6,688 nt of DNA from an uncultured Eubacteriales bacterium (GCA_900545185.1 UQYH01000120.1:1-6688); one strand, 5' to 3'. Shown: positions 1 through 6,269, counted from the first letter of the stretch. Numbers and translations: made by a program. Notes: a model not told the origin generated them from the letters alone.

Positions 1-656
1 ATTTCTTCCTTGGTTGCCGTAACAGGTACGGCCTCCAAATCGACACGATGCGTTAAAATATCCTCCGCGTCATGCTCGGTAAACTCTATGGCGTTTTTCA
101 AAAGCTCACCCTCCGAGCTGTCAATGCTGCCGTCCTGCTGTACTTCGTCAACCAGCATCAATAGCTCCTCTTGTGACATTTTCGAGTCGTTTTCCAGCCG
201 CAGGGCTTTGGCAATCATCTTTTTCCAAAGCGAAAACAAAAAGCTCAGCGGTTTTAAAATCCACATAAACAGGGTAATGATGGGGGCAGAGAACATGGCG
301 AATTTTTCCGCACAGTCCTTTGCAATGCTTTTGGGCGTAATTTCGCCGAAAATTAAAACCACAACGGTTACCACAATGGTAGAAAGGGTTGCGCCGATGT
401 CACCGTAATGACGGACGAACAGCACCGTACCGAGTGAGGCAACGCCGATGTTTACAATGTTATTTCCGATTAAAATAGTAGAAATTAATGCATCATATTG
501 TTCTGCAAGCCTGCAGGCGGCCTTTGCCCGTTTGTTCCCCTTTTCGGCCAAAGTGCGCAGCTTTGTGCGGTTTAAGGATGAAAAAGCAGTTTCGGTCGCC
601 GAAAAATAGGCGGACATAAGAACCAAAAAGACCATAATTAAAATATCTGTCAACAT
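1..656 (-). CDS. CNNM/CorC (HlyC/CorC, DUF21) family membrane protein, C-terminal part missing at window edge
   Basis: The 218 visible codons give the N-terminal membrane domain of the HlyC/CorC (CNNM, DUF21) family, whose members are linked to magnesium or cobalt ion transport across the cytoplasmic membrane. Hydrophobic segments lie near residues 4-22, 58-80, 88-103 and 117-141. Two family signatures are readable: IGNNIVNI at 63-70 and FGEITPK at 103-109. An acidic helical stretch follows (MSQEELLMLVDEV, about 160-172), then ILTHRVDLEAV near 200-210, the usual lead-in to the paired CBS domains, which lie beyond the left edge with any CorC_HlyC domain. The ATG at 654-656 is chosen because AAGGAG (663-668) sits 6 nt upstream and the sequence from it matches the family's N-terminus. 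Transcription probably starts from the promoter at 845-873. The family call is strong; the transported ion cannot be read from the sequence. Confidence 0.9.
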   Translation of the reverse strand, partial: MLTDILIMVFLVLMSAYFSATETAFSSLNRTKLRTLAEKGNKRAKAACRLAEQYDALISTILIGNNIVNIGVASLGTVLFVRHYGDIGATLSTIVVTVVVLIFGEITPKSIAKDCAEKFAMFSAPIITLFMWILKPLSFLFSLWKKMIAKALRLENDSKMSQEELLMLVDEVQQDGSIDSSEGELLKNAIEFTEHDAEDILTHRVDLEAVPVTATKEE

Positions 657-838
657 GGTAATCTCCTTGTTTTATAAATTCTGTATGAGTTGATTGCGGG
701 TGTTCGGCCGTCTCGCTAAAGTCTGGCCGGACGCGGAATGAGAACAGAAATATAAAACAAAATACAAAAATTACCCGTATCGCCGTCTGTCGCGTCACTT
801 TCCATGTATGTAAAACCTCCTTCGTGCAAAGCTTCTTT
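657..838 (-). other. Long 5' leader of the CNNM gene, with a possible short upstream ORF
   Basis: About 180 nt separate the predicted transcription start (near 838) from the CNNM start codon. AAGGAGG at 816-822 lies 10 nt before an ATG at 803-805 that opens a 29-codon frame ending at 716. Its product would begin MESDATDGDTGNF and contain a short hydrophobic run (CILFYISVLI). I cannot tell whether this is a leader peptide, a small membrane protein or chance. I looked for the conserved M-box (magnesium) and yybP-ykoY (manganese) riboswitch cores and did not see them. The only pairing noticed is a weak CGGCC/GGCCG stem near 706-734. Confidence 0.25.
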
Positions 839-1276
839 TTTGTTATTATACACGAAGGGGCAGGTTTTGTCAATAGGGGTGAGCGTGTCGATTGTGTCGG
901 CAATGCCGCAGAACCGATGTGTGTACATACGGCAGAGCCATCCATACAGGTGTATGCAAACGGTGTTGCTGTGCCATACAGCACATATTATCGGTCAGAT
1001 AATTTGAAGGTGGAACCGGTTAACAATCATATGCTTGTTACCGTTACAACCAGAGCATATCAGGCGGCCAATCATATTTACCATGATGTGACCATTTATA
1101 AAAACGGCTCTTGATATTCTTCAGAGCGGTACGAAAATTGGGGAAAGGAACAGTTAAAAACAAGAATTAATGTTCCTGCCCAATCCGGCGATCGGATTGA
1201 GGTGTATGTTGATCATTACACCGAACACAACGGATTGGTAGAATCGGCACACAGTTCCAAAACAGGCCAATATTAA
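824..1276 (+). pseudogene. Remnant of a small secreted-type protein gene, interrupted by an in-frame TGA
   Basis: One frame reads protein-like on both sides of a TGA at 1112-1114. Before it the frame gives ...VTVTTRAYQAANHIYHDVTIYKNGS. After it, without a frame change, it gives YSSERYENWGKEQLKTRINV... and EVYVDHYTEHNGLVESAHSS, ending at TAA 1274-1276. The alternating beta-strand pattern and the NG-S-(stop)-Y context resemble small secreted proteins of Firmicutes (DUF6147-like, from memory) in which this site is NGSW. A TGG-to-TGA change would explain the stop. The 5' end is also lost: the only upstream start is a GTG at 824 with no ribosome binding site, no signal peptide is in frame, and the CNNM promoter overlaps it. 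Coding similarity probably begins only around 890-930. The terminator at 1286-1333 still follows the old stop codon. Confidence 0.6.
845..873 (-). promoter_or_regulatory. Consensus SigA-type promoter for the CNNM gene
   Basis: Read on the minus strand, TTGACA (868-873) and TATAAT (845-850) are both perfect consensus hexamers separated by exactly 17 nt. Transcription should begin near 838 and run into the CNNM gene. The promoter lies inside the 5' end of the plus-strand pseudogene frame, which supports the view that this end of that frame is not coding. Confidence 0.85.
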
Positions 1277-1285
1277 GCCGTTATG

Positions 1286-1333
1286 AAAAAAGTTCATCCG
1301 CAGCAAATATGACTTGCGGATGAACCTTTTTTT
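1286..1333. terminator. Bidirectional intrinsic terminator
   Basis: A perfect 11-bp stem, GTTCATCCGCA (1292-1302) with TGCGGATGAAC (1315-1325), encloses a 12-nt loop. It is flanked by A6 on the left (1286-1291) and T7 on the right (1327-1333), so either transcript ends in a U run. It lies between the converging 3' ends of the plus-strand pseudogene and the minus-strand kdu operon and would stop both. Confidence 0.9.
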
Positions 1334-1372
1334 ATTCGATCATGAAATTCGGCTTGTGTTAAGCGCAGCGGC

Positions 1373-2173
1373 TTATTTCGGTTGTTTACCGATATAGGCC
1401 AAAATACCGCCGTCAACATACAGCACGTGACCGTTTACGAAGTTTGAAGCATCGGAGGCTAAGAACACAGCCGGTCCCTGCAAATCTTCTGCATTGCCCC
1501 AGCGTGCAGCCGGTGTTTTGGCAATGATGAACTGGTCAAACGGATGTCTTGAACCGTCGGGCTGAATCTCGCGCAGCGGAGCGGTTTGCGGTGTAGCAAT
1601 GTAACCGGGGCCAATGCCGTTGCACTGGATGTTAAATTCGCCGTATTCGGAAGCGATGTTACGGGTCAGCATTTTAAGACCGCCCTTGGCTGCTGCATAG
1701 GCCGAAACGGTTTCGCGGCCAAGCTCACTCATCATAGAGCAGATGTTGATGATTTTACCGCCGCCCTTTTTAATCATGGACGGAATGACAGCCTTTGATA
1801 CGATGAACGGTGCGTTTAGGTCAACGTCAATTACCTGTCTGAACTCGTCGGCAGACATGTCGCACATCGGAATACGCTTGATGATGCCGGCGTTGTTTAC
1901 CAAAATATCAATCACGCCAACTTCTTTTTCAACGGTGGCAACCAGGTTTTGTACCTGTGCTTCGTCGGTTACGTCGCAAACATAACCGTGTGCTTCAATG
2001 CCGGCTTCTTTGTAGGCTGCCAGGCCTTTGTCAACCAATTCTTGCTTAATGTCGTTAAAAACAATGGTAGCGCCGGCTGCCGAAAAAGCGGTTGCGATGG
2101 CAAAACCAATACCGTACGAAGCGCCGGTAACCAAGGCAACCTTGCCGTCCAAACGGAAATCATTCATGTTCAT
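1373..2173 (-). CDS. kduD: SDR-family 2-dehydro-3-deoxy-D-gluconate 5-dehydrogenase (KduD-type)
   Basis: This 266-residue short-chain dehydrogenase has the complete classical motif set: cofactor-binding TGASYGIG (16-23), NNAG (93-96), and the catalytic tetrad Asn120, Ser146, Tyr159 and Lys163 (YAAAK), with PG at 189-190. Asp41 at the end of the second beta strand points to NAD(H) rather than NADP(H). The family includes KduD, which reduces 3-deoxy-D-glycero-2,5-hexodiulosonate to 2-keto-3-deoxygluconate in the cytoplasm, and the very similar enzymes annotated as gluconate 5-dehydrogenase. The kduI gene 37 nt upstream in the same transcript favours KduD. The first ATG (2171-2173) is chosen over the in-frame one two codons later because AGGAGG lies 8 nt before it. 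This is the last gene of the lacI-kduI-kduD operon, which ends at the hairpin about 40 nt downstream. Substrate choice rests on context. Confidence 0.88.
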   Translation of the reverse strand: MNMNDFRLDGKVALVTGASYGIGFAIATAFSAAGATIVFNDIKQELVDKGLAAYKEAGIEAHGYVCDVTDEAQVQNLVATVEKEVGVIDILVNNAGIIKRIPMCDMSADEFRQVIDVDLNAPFIVSKAVIPSMIKKGGGKIINICSMMSELGRETVSAYAAAKGGLKMLTRNIASEYGEFNIQCNGIGPGYIATPQTAPLREIQPDGSRHPFDQFIIAKTPAARWGNAEDLQGPAVFLASDASNFVNGHVLYVDGGILAYIGKQPK

Positions 2174-2210
2174 AAGTAAAACCTCCTAAAAATTTTTTGA
2201 AAAATATGAA

Positions 2211-3041
2211 CTATCTTAAATCCTTTGTTTCAATATGATCCATATCGGTAAACTCTTGGTTTTCGCCGCACATAGCCCAAATAAAGGAGTAGTTTTTGGT
2301 GCCGACACCGCTGTGGATAGACCAGCTGGGGCTGATAACGGCTTCTTCGTTGTGCATAATCATGTGGCGTGTTTCCTGCGGTTCGCCCATCATGTGGAAT
2401 ACGCAGTCATTTTCGCCCAGGTCTAAGTAGAGATATACTTCCATGCGGCGATCATGAGTGTGGCAGGGCATGGTGTTCCAAACCGAGCCTTCCTCCAGCA
2501 TGGTAAGACCCATCGAAAGCTGGCAGGTATCCAGCACTTCGGGGTGGATGTACTGATTAATAACGCGCTTGTTGGCATCGGCCGCACTGCCGCAGGGTAC
2601 CTTTTTCGCCTTGGCGATGTCGATTTTAACAATCGGGTAGCTTTTGTGCGCCGGGCAGGAGCTGATGTAGAACTTGGCCGGATCGGCAGCGTCGTCGCTT
2701 TCCATTACAATTTCCTTGTTACCCATGCCGATGTACAGACCGTCACGCGGGAGCATTTCGTAGCTTGTGCCGTCAACGGTGATTTTGCCCTTGCCGCCGA
2801 TGTTAATAACGCCCATTTCGCGTCTTTCCAAAAAATAGGTTGCGGCCAGCTCTTTGCCGGCTTCAAGCGTCAGCTTTTTGTTAACGGGCATAGCGCCGCC
2901 GGTGATGATTCTGTCAATATGACTGTACACCATTTTCACATTATCGGCGGTAAACAGACCCGTGATTAAAAATTCATCGCGCAGGGTTTCGGTTGTGTAA
3001 TGCTTAAAATCTTTGGGATTTGTCGCGTTTCTGATTTCCAT
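2211..3041 (-). CDS. kduI: 5-dehydro-4-deoxy-D-glucuronate isomerase (KduI)
   Basis: KduI (EC 5.3.1.17) is a zinc-dependent cupin-fold isomerase that converts 5-keto-4-deoxyuronate, formed from unsaturated uronates released by polysaccharide lyases, to 3-deoxy-D-glycero-2,5-hexodiulosonate. The protein of 276 residues has the normal length of the family. The metal ligands known from the E. coli enzyme are all in place with an offset of two: His194 and His196 in PCHTHDRRMEVY, Glu201, and His243 in SIHSGVGT. The frame is open 24 codons further upstream, but the ATG at 3039-3041 is the start: it gives the family's typical MEIRNAT... N-terminus and has GAGGAG (3050-3055) 8 nt before it. The gene lies 65 nt after the regulator and 37 nt before kduD, with no terminator between, so the three genes are probably one transcript. 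Confidence 0.95.
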   Translation of the reverse strand: MEIRNATNPKDFKHYTTETLRDEFLITGLFTADNVKMVYSHIDRIITGGAMPVNKKLTLEAGKELAATYFLERREMGVINIGGKGKITVDGTSYEMLPRDGLYIGMGNKEIVMESDDAADPAKFYISSCPAHKSYPIVKIDIAKAKKVPCGSAADANKRVINQYIHPEVLDTCQLSMGLTMLEEGSVWNTMPCHTHDRRMEVYLYLDLGENDCVFHMMGEPQETRHMIMHNEEAVISPSWSIHSGVGTKNYSFIWAMCGENQEFTDMDHIETKDLR

Positions 3042-3106
3042 TTTTGTTTCTCCTCTTATCATATAAATTTTTATAGACCCTTGACTATGCCAAAAGTCTG
3101 TAAATT

Positions 3107-4075
3107 TCAGCAAGATTCACGTACGACAAGGTGGTGTGCCAGCACGGCGCGTACGCTTTTTACGTTTTGATTGGTTTGCTTAAGCAGCGCATCCACGGCC
3201 AAAACGCCCATTTCGTAAAACGGTATATGAACGGTTGTCAGGCTGGGGCGAAACATTTCGCTTGTCGGCACGTCATCCATCCCGGCTACGGCAATATCCT
3301 GCGGTACGCGATAGCCCAGCCGCTCGGCAAGACCGATAAACTGCATGGCGTGCGTATCGCAAATGCCTAAATAGGCGTCGGGCACCGTTTCATTCAGCAG
3401 CTGCCCCAAACGGCGCTCCAAGTCACATTTGGGCACATCCGTCAGGCAAAGTGATGCGTTAAACGGTATGCCGGCTTCCTCCAGCGCGCGTTTATAACCG
3501 GCAATCTTATCACGGTCAACGCGCAAATGTGCGCTGTCCCCCGTGATGGCAATACGGCGGCAGCCCTTTTGGATTAAATGCTGTGTCAGTTCACAGGCCG
3601 CCTCGGTTAAATCAACCGATACAAAGCTGGTTTTGGGATTTTCCATCATGCGGTTAATAAACACATGCGGAATTTGATGTGCAAGCAGCAGCGTTTCTTC
3701 CTCGCGCTCGTCCGCCAGATTTTTACCGATGACGATAACGCCCAGCTTTCCGTGATTCCAGGTCGGATAGTCCTGCGCGGATTTTGCCGCATCTCGCCGT
3801 GCAATGGAAACGGTAATGCCTTTTTCGTGTGCGGCGCTCATAATGCCGTCCACCACGCGCGTAAAACCGGAAAACTGCTCTAAATCATTCGAGGCGCTGA
3901 TTTCCAGCTCCAGCTTCATTTGCTTGTTTACGGCAAATTCGTTGACGCAGCCAAGACGCTCCATAGCGTCTATAATCGCCATTTTGGCAGTGGCGCGTAC
4001 GTTTTCGCCGCGCAAAAAGCGGAACACCGTGCTGCGTGACACGCCCGACTCTTTCACTATCTCAGAAACCTTCAT
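3107..4075 (-). CDS. LacI-family transcriptional regulator of the kdu operon
   Basis: This 322-residue protein has an N-terminal LacI-type helix-turn-helix (MKVSEIVKESGVSRSTVFRF, residues 1-20) and a periplasmic-binding-like effector domain (about 56-320) with the typical late motif VAGMDDVP...FRPSLTTV (263-282) and a C-terminal VVRES. The ATG at 4073-4075 is preferred to the one 21 nt upstream because AGAAGGG (4083-4089) lies 7 nt before it and the HTH then starts at the usual place. Two features are unusual: TVFR replaces the common TVSR, and the hinge after LG (about 42-54) lacks the usual P-N-x-x-A-x-x-L pattern and looks a few residues short. As first gene of the kdu transcript it probably represses the operon and itself through the palindrome at 4099-4120 and responds to a uronate-pathway intermediate. 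Target and effector are inferred. Confidence 0.88.
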   Translation of the reverse strand: MKVSEIVKESGVSRSTVFRFLRGENVRATAKMAIIDAMERLGCVNEFAVNKQMKLELEISASNDLEQFSGFTRVVDGIMSAAHEKGITVSIARRDAAKSAQDYPTWNHGKLGVIVIGKNLADEREEETLLLAHQIPHVFINRMMENPKTSFVSVDLTEAACELTQHLIQKGCRRIAITGDSAHLRVDRDKIAGYKRALEEAGIPFNASLCLTDVPKCDLERRLGQLLNETVPDAYLGICDTHAMQFIGLAERLGYRVPQDIAVAGMDDVPTSEMFRPSLTTVHIPFYEMGVLAVDALLKQTNQNVKSVRAVLAHHLVVRESC

Positions 4076-4098
4076 AAGCCAGCCCTTCTGTTTCATTA

Positions 4099-4120
4099 AA
4101 TTGAAACACTTGTATCAATT
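4099..4120. promoter_or_regulatory. Probable LacI-type operator of the kdu operon
   Basis: A 22-bp imperfect palindrome pairs 9 of 11 positions, with outer arms AATTGA and TCAATT and inner ACA/TGT. It begins just downstream of the -10 hexamer of the operon promoter and covers the expected transcription start (about 4116), where a bound repressor would block initiation. Its centre is not the CG step of a CcpA cre site, so the neighbouring LacI-type protein is the better candidate ligand. Binding is inferred from position and symmetry. Confidence 0.7.
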
Positions 4121-4122
4121 AA

Positions 4123-4151
4123 ATAATACCATTTTGTAAGGCGTTTGTCAA
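4123..4151 (-). promoter_or_regulatory. Promoter of the lacI-kduI-kduD operon
   Basis: On the minus strand TTGACA (4146-4151, perfect) and TATTAT (4123-4128, five of six) are separated by exactly 17 nt. The predicted start near 4116 falls inside the palindrome at 4099-4120, and the first gene starts about 40 nt downstream. Confidence 0.85.
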
Positions 4152-4191
4152 GAGAGAAGGGAAGAGAATTCAAAATTTTATTTGCAATGCG

Positions 4192-4207
4192 ATTTTTTAT
4201 AAAAAAT
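4192..4207. repeat. Perfect 16-bp A/T palindrome between divergent promoters
   Basis: Positions 4192-4207 read the same on both strands (ATTTTTT, AT, AAAAAAT arms). It lies between the kdu promoter and the plus-strand promoter at 4220. It could be an UP-like AT-rich element, a regulator site or a chance product of an AT-rich spacer. It lacks the GC stem of a terminator. Confidence 0.4.
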
Positions 4208-4219
4208 GTTTTCTCCCCC

Positions 4220-4248
4220 TTTTCATTCCGTTCTTTTTGTGGTACAAT
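4220..4248 (+). promoter_or_regulatory. Extended -10 promoter for the L,D-transpeptidase gene
   Basis: TACAAT (4243-4248) is preceded by TG at 4240-4241, giving the extended -10 form TGnTACAAT. A weaker -35, TTTTCA (4220-4225, four of six), lies 17 nt upstream. Transcription would start near 4255, leaving a leader of about 34 nt. The site diverges from the kdu promoter about 70 nt away. Confidence 0.65.
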
Positions 4249-4288
4249 GGGTAAGGTACGAGGATTTTACATAGTAAAGGTGATCTGC

Positions 4289-5452
4289 ATGTTTTTAAAA
4301 AAGATAAGAATTTTTGCAATTTTGGTGTTGTGCCTGTCGTTTGCCGTGCAGGCTTCGGCGGCCGGGCTTCTCTCCGGCGAGGCGCTGCCGCAGTCGGCCG
4401 AACCTGCCGAAAGCGCACCGCTTGCCCTTCCCAAGGTGGAGCAGGGCGAGGTGGCTGTCTCCTTCGGTGTGACAGAGGATCACATCACCGTCGGTGAGAC
4501 GCTGCAAATTACCGTCACGGTGGCCTATCCGGCCGATTTACCCCTGCCGTGCCGCGCGCAGTGGAGCATAGACGGCACACCGCAGGCCGCGCTGACGAAT
4601 GACCGTTTTGTGCTGCGAAACGGAAAAACATCGGTCTTTACCCGTCACATCGGGGAGGATTATCGCGGTATTAAGGATATTACCGTTGGGTTTTCGCTTT
4701 TTATCAACGGTGTGGAAATGGCGGCAACGCAAAAGACCGTTACCATTATCGACCCGATTTTAGAAGCCAAAAAGGCTGACGAACGTGCATACATAACAAG
4801 CCTGGTGCAGCCCGTCCGTGTGGAGGCAACAGTGGCAAGAAACGCAACCCTGTATCGGGATGTTATGCTGAAAACCGCCATCGGCAGTGTAAGCAGCGGC
4901 ACAAAATGTCAGGTCATTGCCAGCAAAACCGATTATAGTAATCAGGTGCGGTTGTCCGACGGACGGACAGGCTGGCTGAGCTATCGGGATTTATGGATTT
5001 CAACCAAAAATTATACCAAAACCACGGATATAAGCAACGGAGATAAGGATTTGTTTGTCCGCACCATGGGGTATACCAGTGAAACGGATTATTTGATTTG
5101 GGTTCACTTAGAGTGCCAAAAGGTTAATGTTTTTATGAAGAAAAACGGCGTTTGGTGCATCGAAAAGGTGTTCCCCTGCGCCAGCGGCAAAAACGCCACA
5201 CCAACGGTAACGGGCGTGTTTAAGTATTATGCCCTGCAAAATCGCTGGCCGTACGATACCTATTATGTCGGCCCGGTGATGATTTTTTCGGGCAACTATG
5301 CGCTCCATTCCGTGTTAATGCGTTATGACGGCAGCGTGTATGACGGTACGGTCGGCCGCCCGGCTTCGCACGGATGTGTGCGTCTGCGGCAGGATGATAT
5401 GCTGTGGCTGCGGAATTTTATTCCGCTGCATACAACTGTGGTTGTGTATTAA
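4289..5452 (+). CDS. Exported L,D-transpeptidase (YkuD domain) with an SH3-like domain
   Basis: The 387-residue product begins with a signal peptide (MFLKKIRIFAILVLCLSFAVQASA, written as residues 1-24 with a likely cut after ASA), followed by a Pro/Ala/Glu-rich linker (to about 50). A beta-rich, Ig-like segment spans about 54-155, a bacterial SH3-like domain about 182-237 (ending GWLSYRDLWI), and a C-terminal YkuD L,D-transpeptidase domain about 265-387. The catalytic motif is intact: His340 in ALHS, and Ser360-His361-Gly362-Cys363-Val364-Arg365 with Cys363 as nucleophile. Such enzymes act outside the membrane, forming 3-3 peptidoglycan cross-links or attaching proteins to the wall; SH3 domains often bind wall peptides. 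The ATG at 4289 is chosen over upstream starts because AAGGTG lies 6 nt before it and the signal peptide starts there. The upstream 48 codons of open frame overlap the promoter and are not coding. Confidence 0.9.
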   Translation: MFLKKIRIFAILVLCLSFAVQASAAGLLSGEALPQSAEPAESAPLALPKVEQGEVAVSFGVTEDHITVGETLQITVTVAYPADLPLPCRAQWSIDGTPQAALTNDRFVLRNGKTSVFTRHIGEDYRGIKDITVGFSLFINGVEMAATQKTVTIIDPILEAKKADERAYITSLVQPVRVEATVARNATLYRDVMLKTAIGSVSSGTKCQVIASKTDYSNQVRLSDGRTGWLSYRDLWISTKNYTKTTDISNGDKDLFVRTMGYTSETDYLIWVHLECQKVNVFMKKNGVWCIEKVFPCASGKNATPTVTGVFKYYALQNRWPYDTYYVGPVMIFSGNYALHSVLMRYDGSVYDGTVGRPASHGCVRLRQDDMLWLRNFIPLHTTVVVY

Positions 5453-5512
5453 GTTGTGTATTCAAATGTAAAGCAATATGACAAAACGATACAACGGAAG
5501 GACAGAAAAGCG

Positions 5513-6244
5513 ATGAAAACAACATGGCATGGTTTTGAGGCGGATGAGTTTGAGTTTGAGGGCAGAAAAGCAATAGTGGTTTTTCCGAAAAAACCGGAAC
5601 CGGAGGAAAACTGGACGCTGAAAACAGAATATTGGAATGCGTTTCCCGAAACCGAAATTGCGCTGCTGCATCGGGGCTTTCATGCGGCGTATTTGCAAAA
5701 CAAAAGCCGTTTTGCACCGCCGGAGGATTGTGACGCCAAGGCGCGGTTTGTGTCGTACCTGCATACAACCTACGGTCTGCGCGACAAGTGTGTACCGGTC
5801 GGCATGAGCTGCGGCGGTGCGCATGCTGTCAGCTTTTGCGGCACGCATCCCGATGCCGTGGCCTGCATGTTTATTGATGCGCCGGTGCTGAATTATTGCA
5901 GCTTTCCGGGCAAAATTGATGATGACAGGCAGAGAAAGGTTTGGGACAATGAGTTTATCAAGGCGTATCCCGATGCCACGCGTGCCGGACTGCTTTGCTT
6001 TGAGCGTCACCCCATGAATTGGATTCCCGCCCTTAAGGCGCATAAAATTCCGATTCTTATGCTATACGGCACGGAGGATCAGACGGTTTTATACAGTGAA
6101 AACGGACAACTGATGGAAGAGGCATATGCCGATGCGCCGGAACTGTTAACGGTCATTCCGCGCCTGGCACAGGGTCATCATCCGCACGGCATCCCGTGGG
6201 ATCCGACCGTGATTGTTGACTTTATCATTCACCACACGCGCTAA
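5513..6244 (+). CDS. Alpha/beta hydrolase, probable serine esterase of unknown substrate
   Basis: This 243-residue protein has no signal peptide and is probably cytoplasmic. It carries an alpha/beta-hydrolase layout: a likely oxyanion-hole region LLHRGFHAAY (51-60), nucleophile elbow GMSCGG with Ser99, IDAPV (121-125), a late-strand YGTEDQTV with candidate acid Asp189, and GHHPHG (221-226) supplying the catalytic His. From memory it resembles hydrolases with a conserved DAPV and GHHPH that often accompany carbohydrate genes; the substrate cannot be inferred. The ATG at 5513 is chosen because AAGGA lies about 10 nt upstream and the fold starts soon after; the open frame extends 19 codons further without a good start. 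It follows the transpeptidase by 60 nt with no terminator and precedes the next gene by 25 nt, so the three may be cotranscribed. A weak TTGTGT/TATGAC pair (5454-5482) might give separate initiation. Confidence 0.75.
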   Translation: MKTTWHGFEADEFEFEGRKAIVVFPKKPEPEENWTLKTEYWNAFPETEIALLHRGFHAAYLQNKSRFAPPEDCDAKARFVSYLHTTYGLRDKCVPVGMSCGGAHAVSFCGTHPDAVACMFIDAPVLNYCSFPGKIDDDRQRKVWDNEFIKAYPDATRAGLLCFERHPMNWIPALKAHKIPILMLYGTEDQTVLYSENGQLMEEAYADAPELLTVIPRLAQGHHPHGIPWDPTVIVDFIIHHTR

Positions 6245-6269
6245 AGCATGGCGCAGGGAGGTGCGGAGC

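Noticed and set aside
10..408. 132-codon plus-strand ORF
   Set aside because: It is antisense to the clearly recognisable CNNM-family protein and its composition is that of a shadow frame.
657..838. M-box or yybP-ykoY riboswitch in the CNNM leader
   Set aside because: The conserved core sequences of these metal-sensing RNAs are not visible on the minus strand; only a weak short stem is seen.
493..984. 163-codon minus-strand ORF overlapping the CNNM start
   Set aside because: It runs in another frame through the start of the CNNM gene, its own promoter and the leader; it has no ribosome binding site at its start and its C-terminal half is a shadow of the CNNM coding sequence.
1112..1114. TGA read as selenocysteine or as Trp through an alternative genetic code
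   Set aside because: Other genes here use TGG for Trp and the lacI-type gene ends in TGA, so the standard code applies. The site looks like a Trp position, not Cys/Sec, and the frame also lacks a proper start, so a pseudogene is simpler.
2454..2969. 171-codon plus-strand ORF
   Set aside because: It is antisense to kduI, whose metal ligands and length are intact; it shows no recognisable domain and no ribosome binding site.
4099..4120. CcpA catabolite-response (cre) site
   Set aside because: The central CG of the cre consensus is missing and the spacing of conserved bases does not fit; the linked LacI-type regulator is a better candidate.
5410..5426. GCGGAAT-TTT-ATTCCGC hairpin as a terminator
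   Set aside because: It lies within the end of the transpeptidase coding sequence and has no following T run.
5441..5462. Direct repeat GTTGTGTATT (5441-5450 and 5453-5462)
   Set aside because: Only two short copies at the end of the transpeptidase gene; probably a small local duplication, with no sign of a mobile element or array.
5462..6043. 193-codon minus-strand ORF
   Set aside because: It is antisense to the alpha/beta hydrolase with an intact catalytic triad and has no recognisable features of its own.
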